Shown here in pieces: positions 27,402 through 35,646 of a stretch of 64,000 nucleotides of DNA. The DNA comes from Cytophagales bacterium (GTDB lineage Bacteria; Bacteroidota; Bacteroidia; Cytophagales; Flammeovirgaceae), in contig JANWWC010000003.1 in assembly GCA_025056215.1 (NCBI GenBank), forward strand, positions 124,001-188,000, given 5' to 3'. The notes below the pieces were generated by a model. The model searched no databases. It was not told the DNA's origin and saw only the letters and a list, made by a program, of their open reading frames with translations. Every line of letters starts with the position of its first letter. The first letter of the stretch is position 1. Both the position numbers and the translations under genes were made by a program.

Positions 27402-28679
27402 ATGACTAAGTACTTTCGGACATCAAATAAAAACTTTCTTTACAAAGTCTCTCAGTTCCTCGAACGTGACCTTTGGCACGTTCAGATAGATAAGATCTCT
27501 AAAGAAAAAGCAATACTTATTCGGATCCTTCGTACAATAGTACTAGCTTCTCGAGGTTTTAAAGAAACGCAATGCGTTTTGCGCGCCTCTGCGCTTACTT
27601 TGTTTTCTTTGCTTTCGATTGTTCCTATTCTAGCATTAGGTTTCGGAATTGCTAAAGGTTTCGGATTAGAAAAAAATCTCCGAATAGCGCTTCGCAGCAA
27701 GTTTGTGGGACAAGAAGAACTTTTTAATAAACTTATGCAGTTTTCAATGGCAAGCCTGAAAAATACAAGAGGTGATATCATTGCGGGAGTAGGTCTAATT
27801 GTACTTATTTTTATCGTTATGCGTATGTTGCACAATGTGGAAGGAACTTTCAACGCTATTTGGAAGGTAACTAAACCGCGCTCACTTGCAAGGAAACTCA
27901 CAGACTACTTAGCTATCATGATGATTACTCCTATCATGATTATTTTTTCGAGTAGTATTACCGTATATATTCATACCGGACTAAAAAATATCACAAATAA
28001 AACAGAGAATTTTTTAAGCTTTTTAGATCCTATTTTGTTGTTCACCTACGATTTACTTCCTCTATTGCTTATCTGGCTGCTGATTTCAATTAACTACATC
28101 ATCATTCCCAATACGAATGTTAATTTTAAATCTGCTTTCCTGGCAGGATTTTTAACAGCTATCGCTTACCATATTACGCAGTGGGCTTATATCAAATTTC
28201 AGGTAGGAGTGGCTACCTACAACGCAATTTATGGAAGTTTTGCTGCTTTACCTTTATTTATTATATGGTTGCAAATAAGTTGGATTATTATTCTTTTCGG
28301 TGCTGAAATAGCTTTTGCTCATCAGAATTCTTATAAGTATGAATTTGAAAAAGAATCTCTCCAACTTAGCATATATTCTCGCAAAAAATTAGCACTTTTG
28401 ATCATGCATCACATCATCAAAAATTTCCAAGAAGGCAAACCTGCTATGAATCTGACAGAGCTGAGCAAAAAAGTTGAGATTCCTCAACGATTTGTAGAAC
28501 TTACCCTCGAAGACTTGGAAGGCGCTGGCATCATTATTCCTACATATCTAAAGGAAAAAGAATCACCCGTTTTTTTGCCTACTAAAGATACGCGCCTCCT
28601 TACGGATGAACACATTCTTGAACGTGTTGAACAAAAAGGGATAAACGTTTTTGAACTTCTGAATATACCTGTTCGTTAA
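27402..28679 (+). CDS. YihY/BrkB-family inner membrane protein with C-terminal winged-helix-like tail
   Basis: A 425-residue polytopic membrane protein of the YihY/virulence factor BrkB family. Characteristic segments are ALTLFSLLSIVPILALGFGIA, MRMLHNVEGTFNAIW, YIIIPNTNVNFKSAFLAG and the conserved YGSFAALPLFIIWLQISWIIILFGAEI. About six helices span residues 60-310. The last 100 residues are soluble and look like a winged helix (MNLTELSKKVEIPQRFVELTLEDLEGAGII), as in a subset of the family. The biochemical role of the family is not established; transport is suspected. It follows the PorE-like gene closely and overlaps the convergent LytM gene by four bases. Confidence 0.88.
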   Translation: MTKYFRTSNKNFLYKVSQFLERDLWHVQIDKISKEKAILIRILRTIVLASRGFKETQCVLRASALTLFSLLSIVPILALGFGIAKGFGLEKNLRIALRSKFVGQEELFNKLMQFSMASLKNTRGDIIAGVGLIVLIFIVMRMLHNVEGTFNAIWKVTKPRSLARKLTDYLAIMMITPIMIIFSSSITVYIHTGLKNITNKTENFLSFLDPILLFTYDLLPLLLIWLLISINYIIIPNTNVNFKSAFLAGFLTAIAYHITQWAYIKFQVGVATYNAIYGSFAALPLFIIWLQISWIIILFGAEIAFAHQNSYKYEFEKESLQLSIYSRKKLALLIMHHIIKNFQEGKPAMNLTELSKKVEIPQRFVELTLEDLEGAGIIIPTYLKEKESPVFLPTKDTRLLTDEHILERVEQKGINVFELLNIPVR

Positions 28680-29941
28680 GGTTGTTTGAATGCCAACCAT
28701 TGCTCTGGGTCGAGCTTATGGTTTTGTTTCCAAATCTGAAAGAGTAGCTCTGAAGCACCTTCTTCATTGCTATCCACAATTCCGATTTCTTGTTTGCAAT
28801 TTACGGTTTGTCCGGGGCGCACTAAAACATTTCTTAGTTTAGCATACACAGTAAAATGATCTCCGTGTTGCAAAATCACCATAGTGCCTAAGCCAGGCAC
28901 TTGTTTTACTGCTTTAACAGTTCCATCGAAAACAGCATATACTTTTTCTGCATCGCCTGTGCGAATTTCGATGCCTGGATTTTCTACGTATAACCCTTTT
29001 AACAAAGGATGCTCCTGCTTGCCAAATCGCACTACAATAACTCCTTGAGCCACAGGCCAAGGCAGTTTCCCTTTGTGATCGCTAAACCGATGCGAAACAA
29101 TTTCTGCTTCCGTATGAAGTATAGGAATTCCCGTAGATTCTGATACTTTTTCGGTGACACTTTTCATACCTGCAGAAATGGTTTTAGAAATCATATTTTC
29201 AAGTTGAGAGAGCTGTTCTTTTTGTTCATCATAAAGTTGTAGAAGGTCTAACTCTTTGCGTTTAAGCTTCTGAACAAGTTCTTGATGTTCACTCTTGAGC
29301 TTATGTAATTGAGTGGCTTGTTGATGTGCTTGTTGCAAAAGTTCTTCTTTTTGTTTTTGCTTTTCTCGCAAATAGTTTTGCTTTTCTTCTAATGTTACTA
29401 CAATTTTTCGAATCTCAGCGATTTGAGCCTTGCGAGAATCTTTATATTGTTCCAAATAATGCAACCTTGCAATGAGTTGTTTGAGAGAATTGCTCGAAAA
29501 AAGATACGAAAGCATTTCTAATTCATGGCTAGTTTTAGCGGTAGCATATATAATCTGAGCATATTCCTGTTTTAATGCTTCTAAATCAGACTTCAGAAGG
29601 TCTACTACGTGTGCATGAAGTTTGATATTTTCCTCTATCAGCGCGATTTCTTTTTCTAAAAACTCTACTATTGAATTCTGATAAAAAATCTGGTGGTTCA
29701 GGAGCTTCAAACGACTTAAACTATTTTTTTGTTCTAATTTAGTGCGTTGTAAGACTTGTTCTGTTTCTCGCAAACGAAACTCGTTTTCTCGCCTTTTTTG
29801 TATCAATTCTAATTCTGCATTTTGTGACTGTGCTGCAATTTCATAACATCCTACCATTAGTATAAACCAACATTTCCACATAAGCCAACGCCAAAATTGT
29901 ATAAGAAAGACAAACACAATAGATATAAATGGCACATCCAA
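28676..29941 (-). CDS. EnvC/NlpD-type coiled-coil LytM protein with degenerate active site
   Basis: A 421-residue exported protein: an N-terminal hydrophobic segment, a long coiled coil of about residues 40-255 (rich in Glu, Gln, Lys, Leu), and a LytM/M23 domain at the C-terminus. The usual zinc ligands are gone: the H-x3-D site reads NPGIEIRTGD, the H-x-H site reads LLFQIW, and YAHLS reads YAKLRNV. By analogy with EnvC and NlpD, which lack catalytic residues and activate amidases at the division site, this is likely a murein hydrolase activator. It is the last gene of a tight run GT2-menB-thyA-this (gaps 30, 4 and 6 bases). A later ATG at 29881 gives a cleaner signal peptide (MWKCWFILMVGCYEIAAQ) and may be the true start. 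Confidence 0.85.
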   Translation of the reverse strand: MDVPFISIVFVFLIQFWRWLMWKCWFILMVGCYEIAAQSQNAELELIQKRRENEFRLRETEQVLQRTKLEQKNSLSRLKLLNHQIFYQNSIVEFLEKEIALIEENIKLHAHVVDLLKSDLEALKQEYAQIIYATAKTSHELEMLSYLFSSNSLKQLIARLHYLEQYKDSRKAQIAEIRKIVVTLEEKQNYLREKQKQKEELLQQAHQQATQLHKLKSEHQELVQKLKRKELDLLQLYDEQKEQLSQLENMISKTISAGMKSVTEKVSESTGIPILHTEAEIVSHRFSDHKGKLPWPVAQGVIVVRFGKQEHPLLKGLYVENPGIEIRTGDAEKVYAVFDGTVKAVKQVPGLGTMVILQHGDHFTVYAKLRNVLVRPGQTVNCKQEIGIVDSNEEGASELLFQIWKQNHKLDPEQWLAFKQP

Positions 29942-29947
29942 GGATAA

Positions 29948-30742
29948 CTATATGGCTACAGGAGCCTTGATAGCAGGGTAAGGGTCATAGCCGATAAGTT
30001 GAAAATCTTCATACTGAAAGTCGAAAATAGAGGTGATTTTCGGGTTTAGTTTCATCTGAGGAAGAGGTCGAGGTATGCGAGAAAGTTGTAACTCCGCTTG
30101 CTCAATATGGTTCAAATACAGATGCACATCGCCAAATGTATGGATAAATTCTCCGGGCTGATATCCCGTTACATGGGCTATCATCATTGTAAGGAGCGCA
30201 TAAGAAGCGATATTAAAGGGTACTCCTAAAAATGCGTCGCCGCTGCGCTGATAAAGCTGACAAGAAAGTTTTCCTTGAGCTATATAAAACTGAAAAAGTG
30301 TATGACACGGTGGAAGTGCCATTTTAGGAATATCAGCTACATTCCATGCGCTTACGATCAATCGTCTCGAATCAGGGTTTTTTTGTATCATGTCGATAAG
30401 TTGGCTGATTTGGTCTATGGTAGTTCCATCTGGGGTTTGCCAAGAACGCCATTGTTTTCCGTAGATAGGTCCGAGTTCTCCGTTTTCATCAGCCCATTCG
30501 TCCCAAATGCTTACACCATTTTTCTTGAGATAGTTAATATTAGTTTCTCCTTTCAAAAACCATAAAAGTTCATGTATAATCGATTTGACGTGCAGTTTTT
30601 TAGTAGTAACTAAAGGAAACCCTTCTGATAAATCAAATCGCATTTGATAGCCAAAAATACTGAGTGTTCCCGTACCTGTTCGGTCTGTTTTGGGAACGCC
30701 TTTTGTCAGAATGGTGCGGAGCAAATCATGATATTGCTGCAT
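29948..30742 (-). CDS. thyA: Thymidylate synthase
   Basis: A 264-residue ThyA-type enzyme that methylates dUMP to dTMP using methylene-tetrahydrofolate. The nucleophile Cys146 is in [12 protein letters not shown]; the phosphate-binding arginines lie in [14 protein letters not shown] and [28 protein letters not shown] and the C-terminal APVAI are standard. Length matches E. coli ThyA, so no insertion. No folA/dihydrofolate reductase gene accompanies it; instead it is sandwiched between menB (4-base gap) and the LytM protein (6-base gap) in one operon. Confidence 0.98.
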   Translation of the reverse strand: MQQYHDLLRTILTKGVPKTDRTGTGTLSIFGYQMRFDLSEGFPLVTTKKLHVKSIIHELLWFLKGETNINYLKKNGVSIWDEWADENGELGPIYGKQWRSWQTPDGTTIDQISQLIDMIQKNPDSRRLIVSAWNVADIPKMALPPCHTLFQFYIAQGKLSCQLYQRSGDAFLGVPFNIASYALLTMMIAHVTGYQPGEFIHTFGDVHLYLNHIEQAELQLSRIPRPLPQMKLNPKITSIFDFQYEDFQLIGYDPYPAIKAPVAI

Positions 30743-30746
30743 AACA

Positions 30747-31574
30747 CTAAGGAAATTTAGGAAATTTATGAAAATTAGGTTTACGCTTTTCTAAGAAGGC
30801 ATTTTTTCCTTCTTGCGCTTCCTCAGTTAGGTAATATAAAAGGGTTGCATTTCCAGCAAATTCTTGGATACCTGCCTGTCCGTCGAGTTCTGCATTAAGT
30901 CCTAATTTTATCATTCGCAACGCAAAAGGACTTCTTTCGAGCATAATTTTACACCAATTAACAGTTTCTTCTTCTAATTTTTCGAGAGGTACCACTTTAT
31001 TGACAAGCCCCATTTCGAGAGCCTCCTGAGCAGAATACTGCAAACATAAAAACCATATTTCTCGTGCTTTTTTTTGCCCAACAATACGTGCCAAATAAGA
31101 AGCACCAAATCCTGCATCAAAACTTCCCACTTTAGGACCTGTTTGCCCGAAGATAGCGTTTTCAGAAGCAATTGTTAGGTCGCACACTACATGGAGCACA
31201 TGTCCTCCCCCAATAGCATATCCATTCACCATAGCTACCACAGGTTTAGGCAAAGAGCGGATTTTTTTCTGTAAGTCTAAGACATTTAAACGAGGAGTTC
31301 CGTCTTCATCTTGATATCCCCCGAATGTTTTGTAATTTTGGTCACCACCGCTACAAAACGCTTTGTCACCAGCACCTGTCAAGATGACAACTCCGATTTT
31401 GTTGTCATAACGGCAGTGCTCCATAGCTTCTATCATCTCTCGGACCGTTTTGGGACGAAAAGCATTTCGAACTTCTTCACGACAAATAGTGATTTTGGCA
31501 ATTCCTTCGTAATATTCGAAGCGAATATCTTCAAAAGGTTTAATAACTTCCCACGGAAACTTACTTTGCATCAT
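30747..31574 (-). CDS. menB: 1,4-dihydroxy-2-naphthoyl-CoA synthase
   Basis: A 275-residue crotonase-fold enzyme of menaquinone synthesis that closes o-succinylbenzoyl-CoA to the naphthoyl ring. MenB hallmarks are present: [45 protein letters not shown] for the oxyanion hole and [18 protein letters not shown], which sets MenB apart from ordinary enoyl-CoA hydratases. The C-terminus ([13 protein letters not shown]) is typical. Other men genes are not in the window. It sits in the GT2-menB-thyA-LytM operon. Presence indicates respiration with menaquinone. Confidence 0.96.
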   Translation of the reverse strand: MMQSKFPWEVIKPFEDIRFEYYEGIAKITICREEVRNAFRPKTVREMIEAMEHCRYDNKIGVVILTGAGDKAFCSGGDQNYKTFGGYQDEDGTPRLNVLDLQKKIRSLPKPVVAMVNGYAIGGGHVLHVVCDLTIASENAIFGQTGPKVGSFDAGFGASYLARIVGQKKAREIWFLCLQYSAQEALEMGLVNKVVPLEKLEEETVNWCKIMLERSPFALRMIKLGLNAELDGQAGIQEFAGNATLLYYLTEEAQEGKNAFLEKRKPNFHKFPKFP

Positions 31575-31604
31575 AACAAGAGTTTAGGATTTTACACTCG
31601 CAAG

Positions 31605-32477
31605 TTAGCAAATCTTATAATTTTTATACTCGCCGATTCGATAACCTGTTAGCTTTTCTATAGTCCTTTTCAATTTTTCTTTTAAGGAATAACGTTTTAT
31701 AGAAATATCATGTTCGAACTTCCAGTTTTTTTGTCGAATGCGCTCTTGCATAACAGAAGGATGCGTTCCTGTAAACTTATCTAAAGAATCTATTTGAGAA
31801 TAATCAAAAGTTTCTGCCTTCACAATATTTTTTTCTCCCCACTCATCAGAATGCCATAGTTTGTAAAAAGACTCTTGCTTGCGCTGCATGGCTCTAGGCT
31901 CTTTTACCCAACCATAATGATAAATGTATGCGTCTATCAATTTCACACATAGTTTTTGATTATTTCCTTTTCGAAACCCTTGAGCATCTCGATATGAATA
32001 AATCCCTCTGTGAGGACGAATTACGCGAATCTCTCGGCGGTACCAACGCGTAGCATCTCCTACATAATCGTAAGATCCATAAAAATGGAGATAGTTGAAC
32101 AGCAATCCATCTACTTTTTTGTTGTGCAAGTACTTGTACATCGCTTCTTTTACTGTGGGCAAGTATTTTTCGTGCAACACCTCATCTGCTTGTATGTAAA
32201 ATGCCCAATCGGTGTCTTGAGAAATTGACTGAAGTGCTTTATTAGTTTCGAGTGCTAATACTTTTCCTCCTTCTCGCAAAGTATCATCCCAAATGGTCGG
32301 AATGATGCGAATCTTCTCGGGCGCTATCTGCCGCACATATTCTTCCGTCGCATCTTCAGACTTACCCACAGCAATGACAAAATCGTCACACAACGGCAAG
32401 ATAGAGAGAACAGCTTCTTTAATAGGATAATCGTACAAGAGAGCGTTTCGCACAAAGCTGAATCCTGTAACTTTCAT
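31605..32477 (-). CDS. Family 2 glycosyltransferase
   Basis: A 290-residue cytoplasmic GT-A fold glycosyltransferase. The N-terminal strand GFSFVRNALLYDYP is typical of the family that opens with a sugar-nucleotide-binding loop; FVIAVGKSEDAT and AFYIQADEVLHEKYL supply the D-x-E type metal site. The middle holds a WYRREIRVIRPHRGIYSYRDAQGFR segment seen in Bacteroidetes homologs. Sugar donor and acceptor cannot be predicted. It opens the GT2-menB-thyA-LytM run, starting just 18 bases past the terminator of the upstream OmpA/TPR gene. Confidence 0.85.
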   Translation of the reverse strand: MKVTGFSFVRNALLYDYPIKEAVLSILPLCDDFVIAVGKSEDATEEYVRQIAPEKIRIIPTIWDDTLREGGKVLALETNKALQSISQDTDWAFYIQADEVLHEKYLPTVKEAMYKYLHNKKVDGLLFNYLHFYGSYDYVGDATRWYRREIRVIRPHRGIYSYRDAQGFRKGNNQKLCVKLIDAYIYHYGWVKEPRAMQRKQESFYKLWHSDEWGEKNIVKAETFDYSQIDSLDKFTGTHPSVMQERIRQKNWKFEHDISIKRYSLKEKLKRTIEKLTGYRIGEYKNYKIC

Positions 32478-32494
32478 AGCATCAAATATTCAAA

Positions 32495-32522
32495 CAAAAA
32501 GGCAAGGTGGAATCCCTTGCCT
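32495..32522 (-). terminator. Intrinsic terminator of the OmpA/TPR lipoprotein gene
   Basis: On the minus strand GGCAAGG (32521-32515) pairs with CCTTGCC (32507-32501) and is followed by TTTTTGTTTG. Seven G/C-rich pairs plus the T-tract make a good Rho-independent terminator. Confidence 0.8.
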
Positions 32523-32547
32523 ACCTAATTGGTTTTGAAAAAAAGAA

Positions 32548-34386
32548 TTATTTTAATGCTTCTCTAAAGGAAGCTTTATCTTGGAAAGCTAAGAATTCTA
32601 AATCTTTTACAGCACGATTTTTTAAAGAACTGTCTAGCGTTACAGCTTGCGATAAAAACTTAGCGACATCCTGCTCTTTATTAAGACGAGCTGCTGTAAT
32701 CGCTGCACCATAATAAGCCAATGCATTGTTTTTATCTGCCTCGATTGCATCCTTAAATGCAGACTCTGCCTTCATGATATCGTCTTTATTCATTTCTTTG
32801 CTTCCTTTCAACAAATAAGCGAGTGCCTTGTTGTAAAGTACTACAGGATTATCACCACCTGCAGAAAGGAGTTGAACGGCTTCGCCATAATTTCCCTTCG
32901 TAATAGCGATATATCCTTTAAGCGCATTAGTAGTAGTAGGAACTGTTCCACTTCCTCCTTTTACTTTATTAAGAGCTTCTAGAGCACCTGCTTTATCGCC
33001 TAAAGCGAGCTTTGCTCCTGCTAAGTTGGCAAAAATTTCAGGAGATTCTTGCTTTTTAGATGCCATTTCGAAGTTAGTAATAGCTTTTTTAATAAGTTCT
33101 TCTCTTTCCGAAGGATCATTAGTTTTTTTAGACATCCTTAAGTATACTGCTCCTAAATTATTGTAAGCTGTTGCGCTTCCTTCTTTCTGATTGATACAAA
33201 CATTATAAAGTGCTTCTTGTTCTTTTAAATCAGGAGTTTTAGATGCTGCAAAAAGGAGCTCTTGCTCCGATAGTTTGCTTGCAGGCTCTTCTCCTTTAGC
33301 AATTTGTTGAGCCAACACCACAATTTCGGGCTCGGTCATTTTTTTCTTTTCTACTAACACCTCCACTTTCGCTGTACGCAAAGGTGGGTAAATATCGCGT
33401 ACAAGCATAGGATAAACAGGTAGTTTTTGGAGCTTTAATTCAGCTGTTACAAAATCATCTCCACCATTTACAATTGCCATGATATCGGATTTTTGCTTTT
33501 CTGTAAGCTTGGTACTTGCTTGCACGGCATTCTTAAAAGCTGTCCAATCTAATGAGATAGGTTTAGTGATAAAATCTACTTTTTCATTTTGGTAATTATA
33601 TTTAGCCATCATTTCCATGTAGTACTTTTTGATTACCTCTGCGCGCTCAGAAGAAAGAGAGCGGTTGATGGTTTCAGTACCTTCTGGAGAGTGCATACCT
33701 GTAATGGTAACGGTCTTTGTAGCGTTCTTAGCAGCTACGAAAGCGTCCATTTTTCTAGAGTCCTCTGTTTTGCGCTCTGACTTTCTCAGTTCTGATTTTC
33801 CTTTTTCAAAATAGAAAGAAAAATAAACGGGCTCATACTCTGGTTTATACTGAAAGTTATGAGGCATATAATTCTCATCGTAGGAGGCTAAAACTAAGCG
33901 TGAAGTAGTAATGGTTCCACGTCCAAAATGAGGTTTTGACTTATCGATTTCATTTAGGCGAAGAATAGGAGTTTCCTTAGATTTTCCGCCTTTTTCTGCA
34001 ATTCCTTTTACTTCTAACTGACTCTGTTCAAATTTATCTTCATAAAAATAAGAGATTGTTTTCTCAACCGTAGGATTTTGAACAGGCTTCCCTTGTTTAT
34101 CCAAGAAATTCTTATAATCGTACTCAAGTTCTCCTACTTTCACAGGCTCCAGGTTAGTAGGGCGACTGTATACTTCTAGGGTAAACCGAGAATTCTTTTT
34201 TAGCATTTTAGGAGGCAAGGAAAGCTTAGAAAAGAAACTCACAGAATCACCATGCAATTCTAAAGGAGAAGGTTCTACAACAGGCTTTGCTTCCTTTGCC
34301 ATTTTTATCATTTGCTTAAGAGCACATCCCGACAGAAACGCACTTCCCAATACCACCGTACCTGCAAAATAAGCCAGTTTTTTCAT
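32548..34386 (-). CDS. Lipoprotein with internal OmpA domain and C-terminal TPR repeats
   Basis: A 612-residue lipoprotein: signal peptide MKKLAYFAGTVVLGSAFLSGC with lipobox LSGC. Residues about 40-200 form a beta-rich region; an OmpA-like domain follows (FYFEKGKSELRKSERKT, TGMHSPEGTETINRSLSSERA); the last 240 residues are TPR repeats (AYNNLGAVYLRMSKKTND, AYYGAAITAARLNKEQD). OmpA domain in the middle and TPR after it is a Bacteroidetes arrangement, likely tethering the outer membrane to peptidoglycan while the TPRs hold partners. The open frame extends to a start at 34425 but the ATG at 34386 is the one that gives the lipoprotein signal. A TATTTTTG -7 box lies just upstream, and a strong terminator downstream, so it is monocistronic. 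Confidence 0.85.
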   Translation of the reverse strand: MKKLAYFAGTVVLGSAFLSGCALKQMIKMAKEAKPVVEPSPLELHGDSVSFFSKLSLPPKMLKKNSRFTLEVYSRPTNLEPVKVGELEYDYKNFLDKQGKPVQNPTVEKTISYFYEDKFEQSQLEVKGIAEKGGKSKETPILRLNEIDKSKPHFGRGTITTSRLVLASYDENYMPHNFQYKPEYEPVYFSFYFEKGKSELRKSERKTEDSRKMDAFVAAKNATKTVTITGMHSPEGTETINRSLSSERAEVIKKYYMEMMAKYNYQNEKVDFITKPISLDWTAFKNAVQASTKLTEKQKSDIMAIVNGGDDFVTAELKLQKLPVYPMLVRDIYPPLRTAKVEVLVEKKKMTEPEIVVLAQQIAKGEEPASKLSEQELLFAASKTPDLKEQEALYNVCINQKEGSATAYNNLGAVYLRMSKKTNDPSEREELIKKAITNFEMASKKQESPEIFANLAGAKLALGDKAGALEALNKVKGGSGTVPTTTNALKGYIAITKGNYGEAVQLLSAGGDNPVVLYNKALAYLLKGSKEMNKDDIMKAESAFKDAIEADKNNALAYYGAAITAARLNKEQDVAKFLSQAVTLDSSLKNRAVKDLEFLAFQDKASFREALK

Positions 34387-34422
34387 GATTGTATATAATT
34401 TAATGTGGTAAATTTTGTGTTC

Positions 34423-34430
34423 CAAAAATA
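34423..34430 (-). promoter_or_regulatory. -7 motif for the OmpA/TPR lipoprotein gene
   Basis: Minus-strand TATTTTTG matches TAnnTTTG and lies 36 bases before the ATG at 34386, which supports that start over the one at 34425. No clear TTG partner. Confidence 0.45.
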
Positions 34431-34556
34431 ATGCTGCAATAATAATAACGGTTACGATACTTAAAAAAATTTGTGCAACAATTATGCCATTTTTCGTTTG
34501 GAATAAATGCCTGAAAATTATTTACTTTGTCTAAAAACCAAAAATCATTCATAAGT

Positions 34557-34769
34557 ATGAAATATGTTTTGTTTTTTTTAGAAAAACAAGCTTTTGGTGT
34601 TTGCAGTCGTTTAGGTGAAATGCTAGGGGTCTCCTCTGCCGTCATTCGTTTGTATTTTATTTATACTTCTTTTCTTACTTTAGGCTCTCCAGTGCTTATA
34701 TACTTATTCTTAGCCTTTTGGATAAACTTTCGGCGCTATGTTCGAAAATCTATCTCACTCCAAGATTAA
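34557..34769 (+). CDS. PspC-domain small membrane protein
   Basis: A 70-residue protein consisting of little more than a PspC domain: FGVCSRLGEMLGVSSAVIRLYFIYTS followed by a second hydrophobic helix (SPVLIYLFLAFWI) and a basic tail. PspC domains are found in phage-shock and envelope stress membrane proteins. Compared with the standard KVIGGVCGGLAEYF opening, the glycine-rich start is reduced here. The frame is open from 34527, but the ATG at 34557 puts the domain at the N-terminus in the usual way. The lipoprotein gene that follows has its own promoter. Confidence 0.8.
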   Translation: MKYVLFFLEKQAFGVCSRLGEMLGVSSAVIRLYFIYTSFLTLGSPVLIYLFLAFWINFRRYVRKSISLQD

Positions 34770-34787
34770 ATGTACAAATCAAAAATT

Positions 34788-34818
34788 TTGTTTAAGACTC
34801 GAAATTTTCGTATATTTG
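34788..34818 (+). promoter_or_regulatory. Consensus Bacteroidota promoter for the small lipoprotein/DUF2179 operon
   Basis: TTG at 34788-34790, a 20-base spacer, then TATATTTG at 34811-34818. Both boxes are perfect. The first ATG downstream, 34844, opens the 42-residue lipoprotein, giving a leader of about 20 bases. Confidence 0.8.
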
Positions 34819-34843
34819 AGATGGAACAAAAAACTTTTATAAG

Positions 34844-34972
34844 ATGAAAATCAATTTTTTGGTAATTGTCTTTTTAATAATTTCATTTTTAATAGGTTGT
34901 GCCCGTCCAGAATGTAAGACGAGAGCAGGAAAACAAAAACGCAAATATTACAATAGCATTCAATACAGGTAA
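34844..34972 (+). CDS. Small 42-residue lipoprotein
   Basis: An ATG just after a perfect promoter opens a 42-codon frame. Residues 1-18 are a lipoprotein signal peptide (MKIN, then a run of Val/Leu/Ile/Phe), with lipobox LIGC and Cys19 as the lipidation site. The mature part is only 24 residues, strongly basic (ECKTRAGKQKRKYYNS), with a second Cys at 24. It ends eight bases before the DUF2179 gene start, so the two are almost certainly one operon. No function is known to me; small basic-tailed lipoproteins of this sort recur in Bacteroidetes. A longer GTG-started reading of the DUF2179 frame would overlap it, which I consider less likely. Confidence 0.7.
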   Translation: MKINFLVIVFLIISFLIGCARPECKTRAGKQKRKYYNSIQYR

Positions 34973-34979
34973 TATTTGC

Positions 34980-35525
34980 ATGAACAGCGCTTTAGCAGAG
35001 TCGTTAGGAATCTCTTCTGATGTATTTCATTGGATAGTTGTTCCGAGTCTCATTTTCTTAGCGCGTCTTGCTGATGTTTCGATTAACACAGTGAGAGTAA
35101 TGCTTATGTCTTCAGGTGGAAAACAATTAGCACCAGCATTAGGATTCTTCGAGGCTTTTATATGGCTGATTGCCATTGGCCAAATTATGCAAAACGTGGG
35201 GAGCATACTATCCTACATAGCTTATGCAGGAGGCTTTGCTACAGGAATATGGGTAGGCATCCGAATTGAAGAACGTTTGGCTATCGGGAAGGTTATTGTT
35301 CGCATCATTACTGCTAAACCTGCTCACCAACTCATTGATGAACTGCGCAAACGAAATTTCGGTTTAACAAACGTAGAAGGGGAAGGAGCTTATGGCAAAG
35401 TAAATATCATTTTCACCATTGTAGAACGAAAAAAGCTTGAGCAAGTTATTGCACTCATCCAAAATTACAATCCTAATGCCTTTTACACCATCGAAAACGT
35501 TCGGTTTGTAGCTAAACAAATCTGA
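34980..35525 (+). CDS. DUF2179/DUF5698 family membrane protein (UPF0316)
   Basis: A 181-residue membrane protein. Three to four hydrophobic helices occupy residues about 15-105 (FHWIVVPSLIFLARLADVSINTVRVMLM, GFFEAFIWLIAIGQIMQ, ILSYIAYAGGFATGIWVG), followed by a soluble C-terminal DUF2179 module (VIVRIITAKPAHQLIDELRKRNFG, VNIIFTIVERKKLEQVIALIQ). The family is widespread in Firmicutes and Bacteroidetes with no settled function; the DUF2179 module is a small-molecule-binding fold candidate. The open frame begins earlier at a GTG (34899), but the ATG at 34980 fits family length and leaves room for the upstream lipoprotein gene. A good terminator follows. Confidence 0.85.
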   Translation: MNSALAESLGISSDVFHWIVVPSLIFLARLADVSINTVRVMLMSSGGKQLAPALGFFEAFIWLIAIGQIMQNVGSILSYIAYAGGFATGIWVGIRIEERLAIGKVIVRIITAKPAHQLIDELRKRNFGLTNVEGEGAYGKVNIIFTIVERKKLEQVIALIQNYNPNAFYTIENVRFVAKQI

Positions 35526-35587
35526 AGTAATAAGTTCTGCCTAAAAATTTAAACTTAAGCTAAATTAAATAAACTTTTAATAAAAAT

Positions 35588-35619
35588 CCGTTCTTAAATC
35601 GAGAACGGTTATTTTATTT
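35588..35619 (+). terminator. Intrinsic terminator after the DUF2179 gene
   Basis: CCGTTCT (35588-35594) pairs with AGAACGG (35602-35608) around a seven-base loop and is followed by TTATTTTATTT. It separates the lipoprotein/DUF2179 operon from proS. Confidence 0.8.
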
Positions 35620-35646
35620 GCATGAATTTTTATTGAAAGGTTTTTT

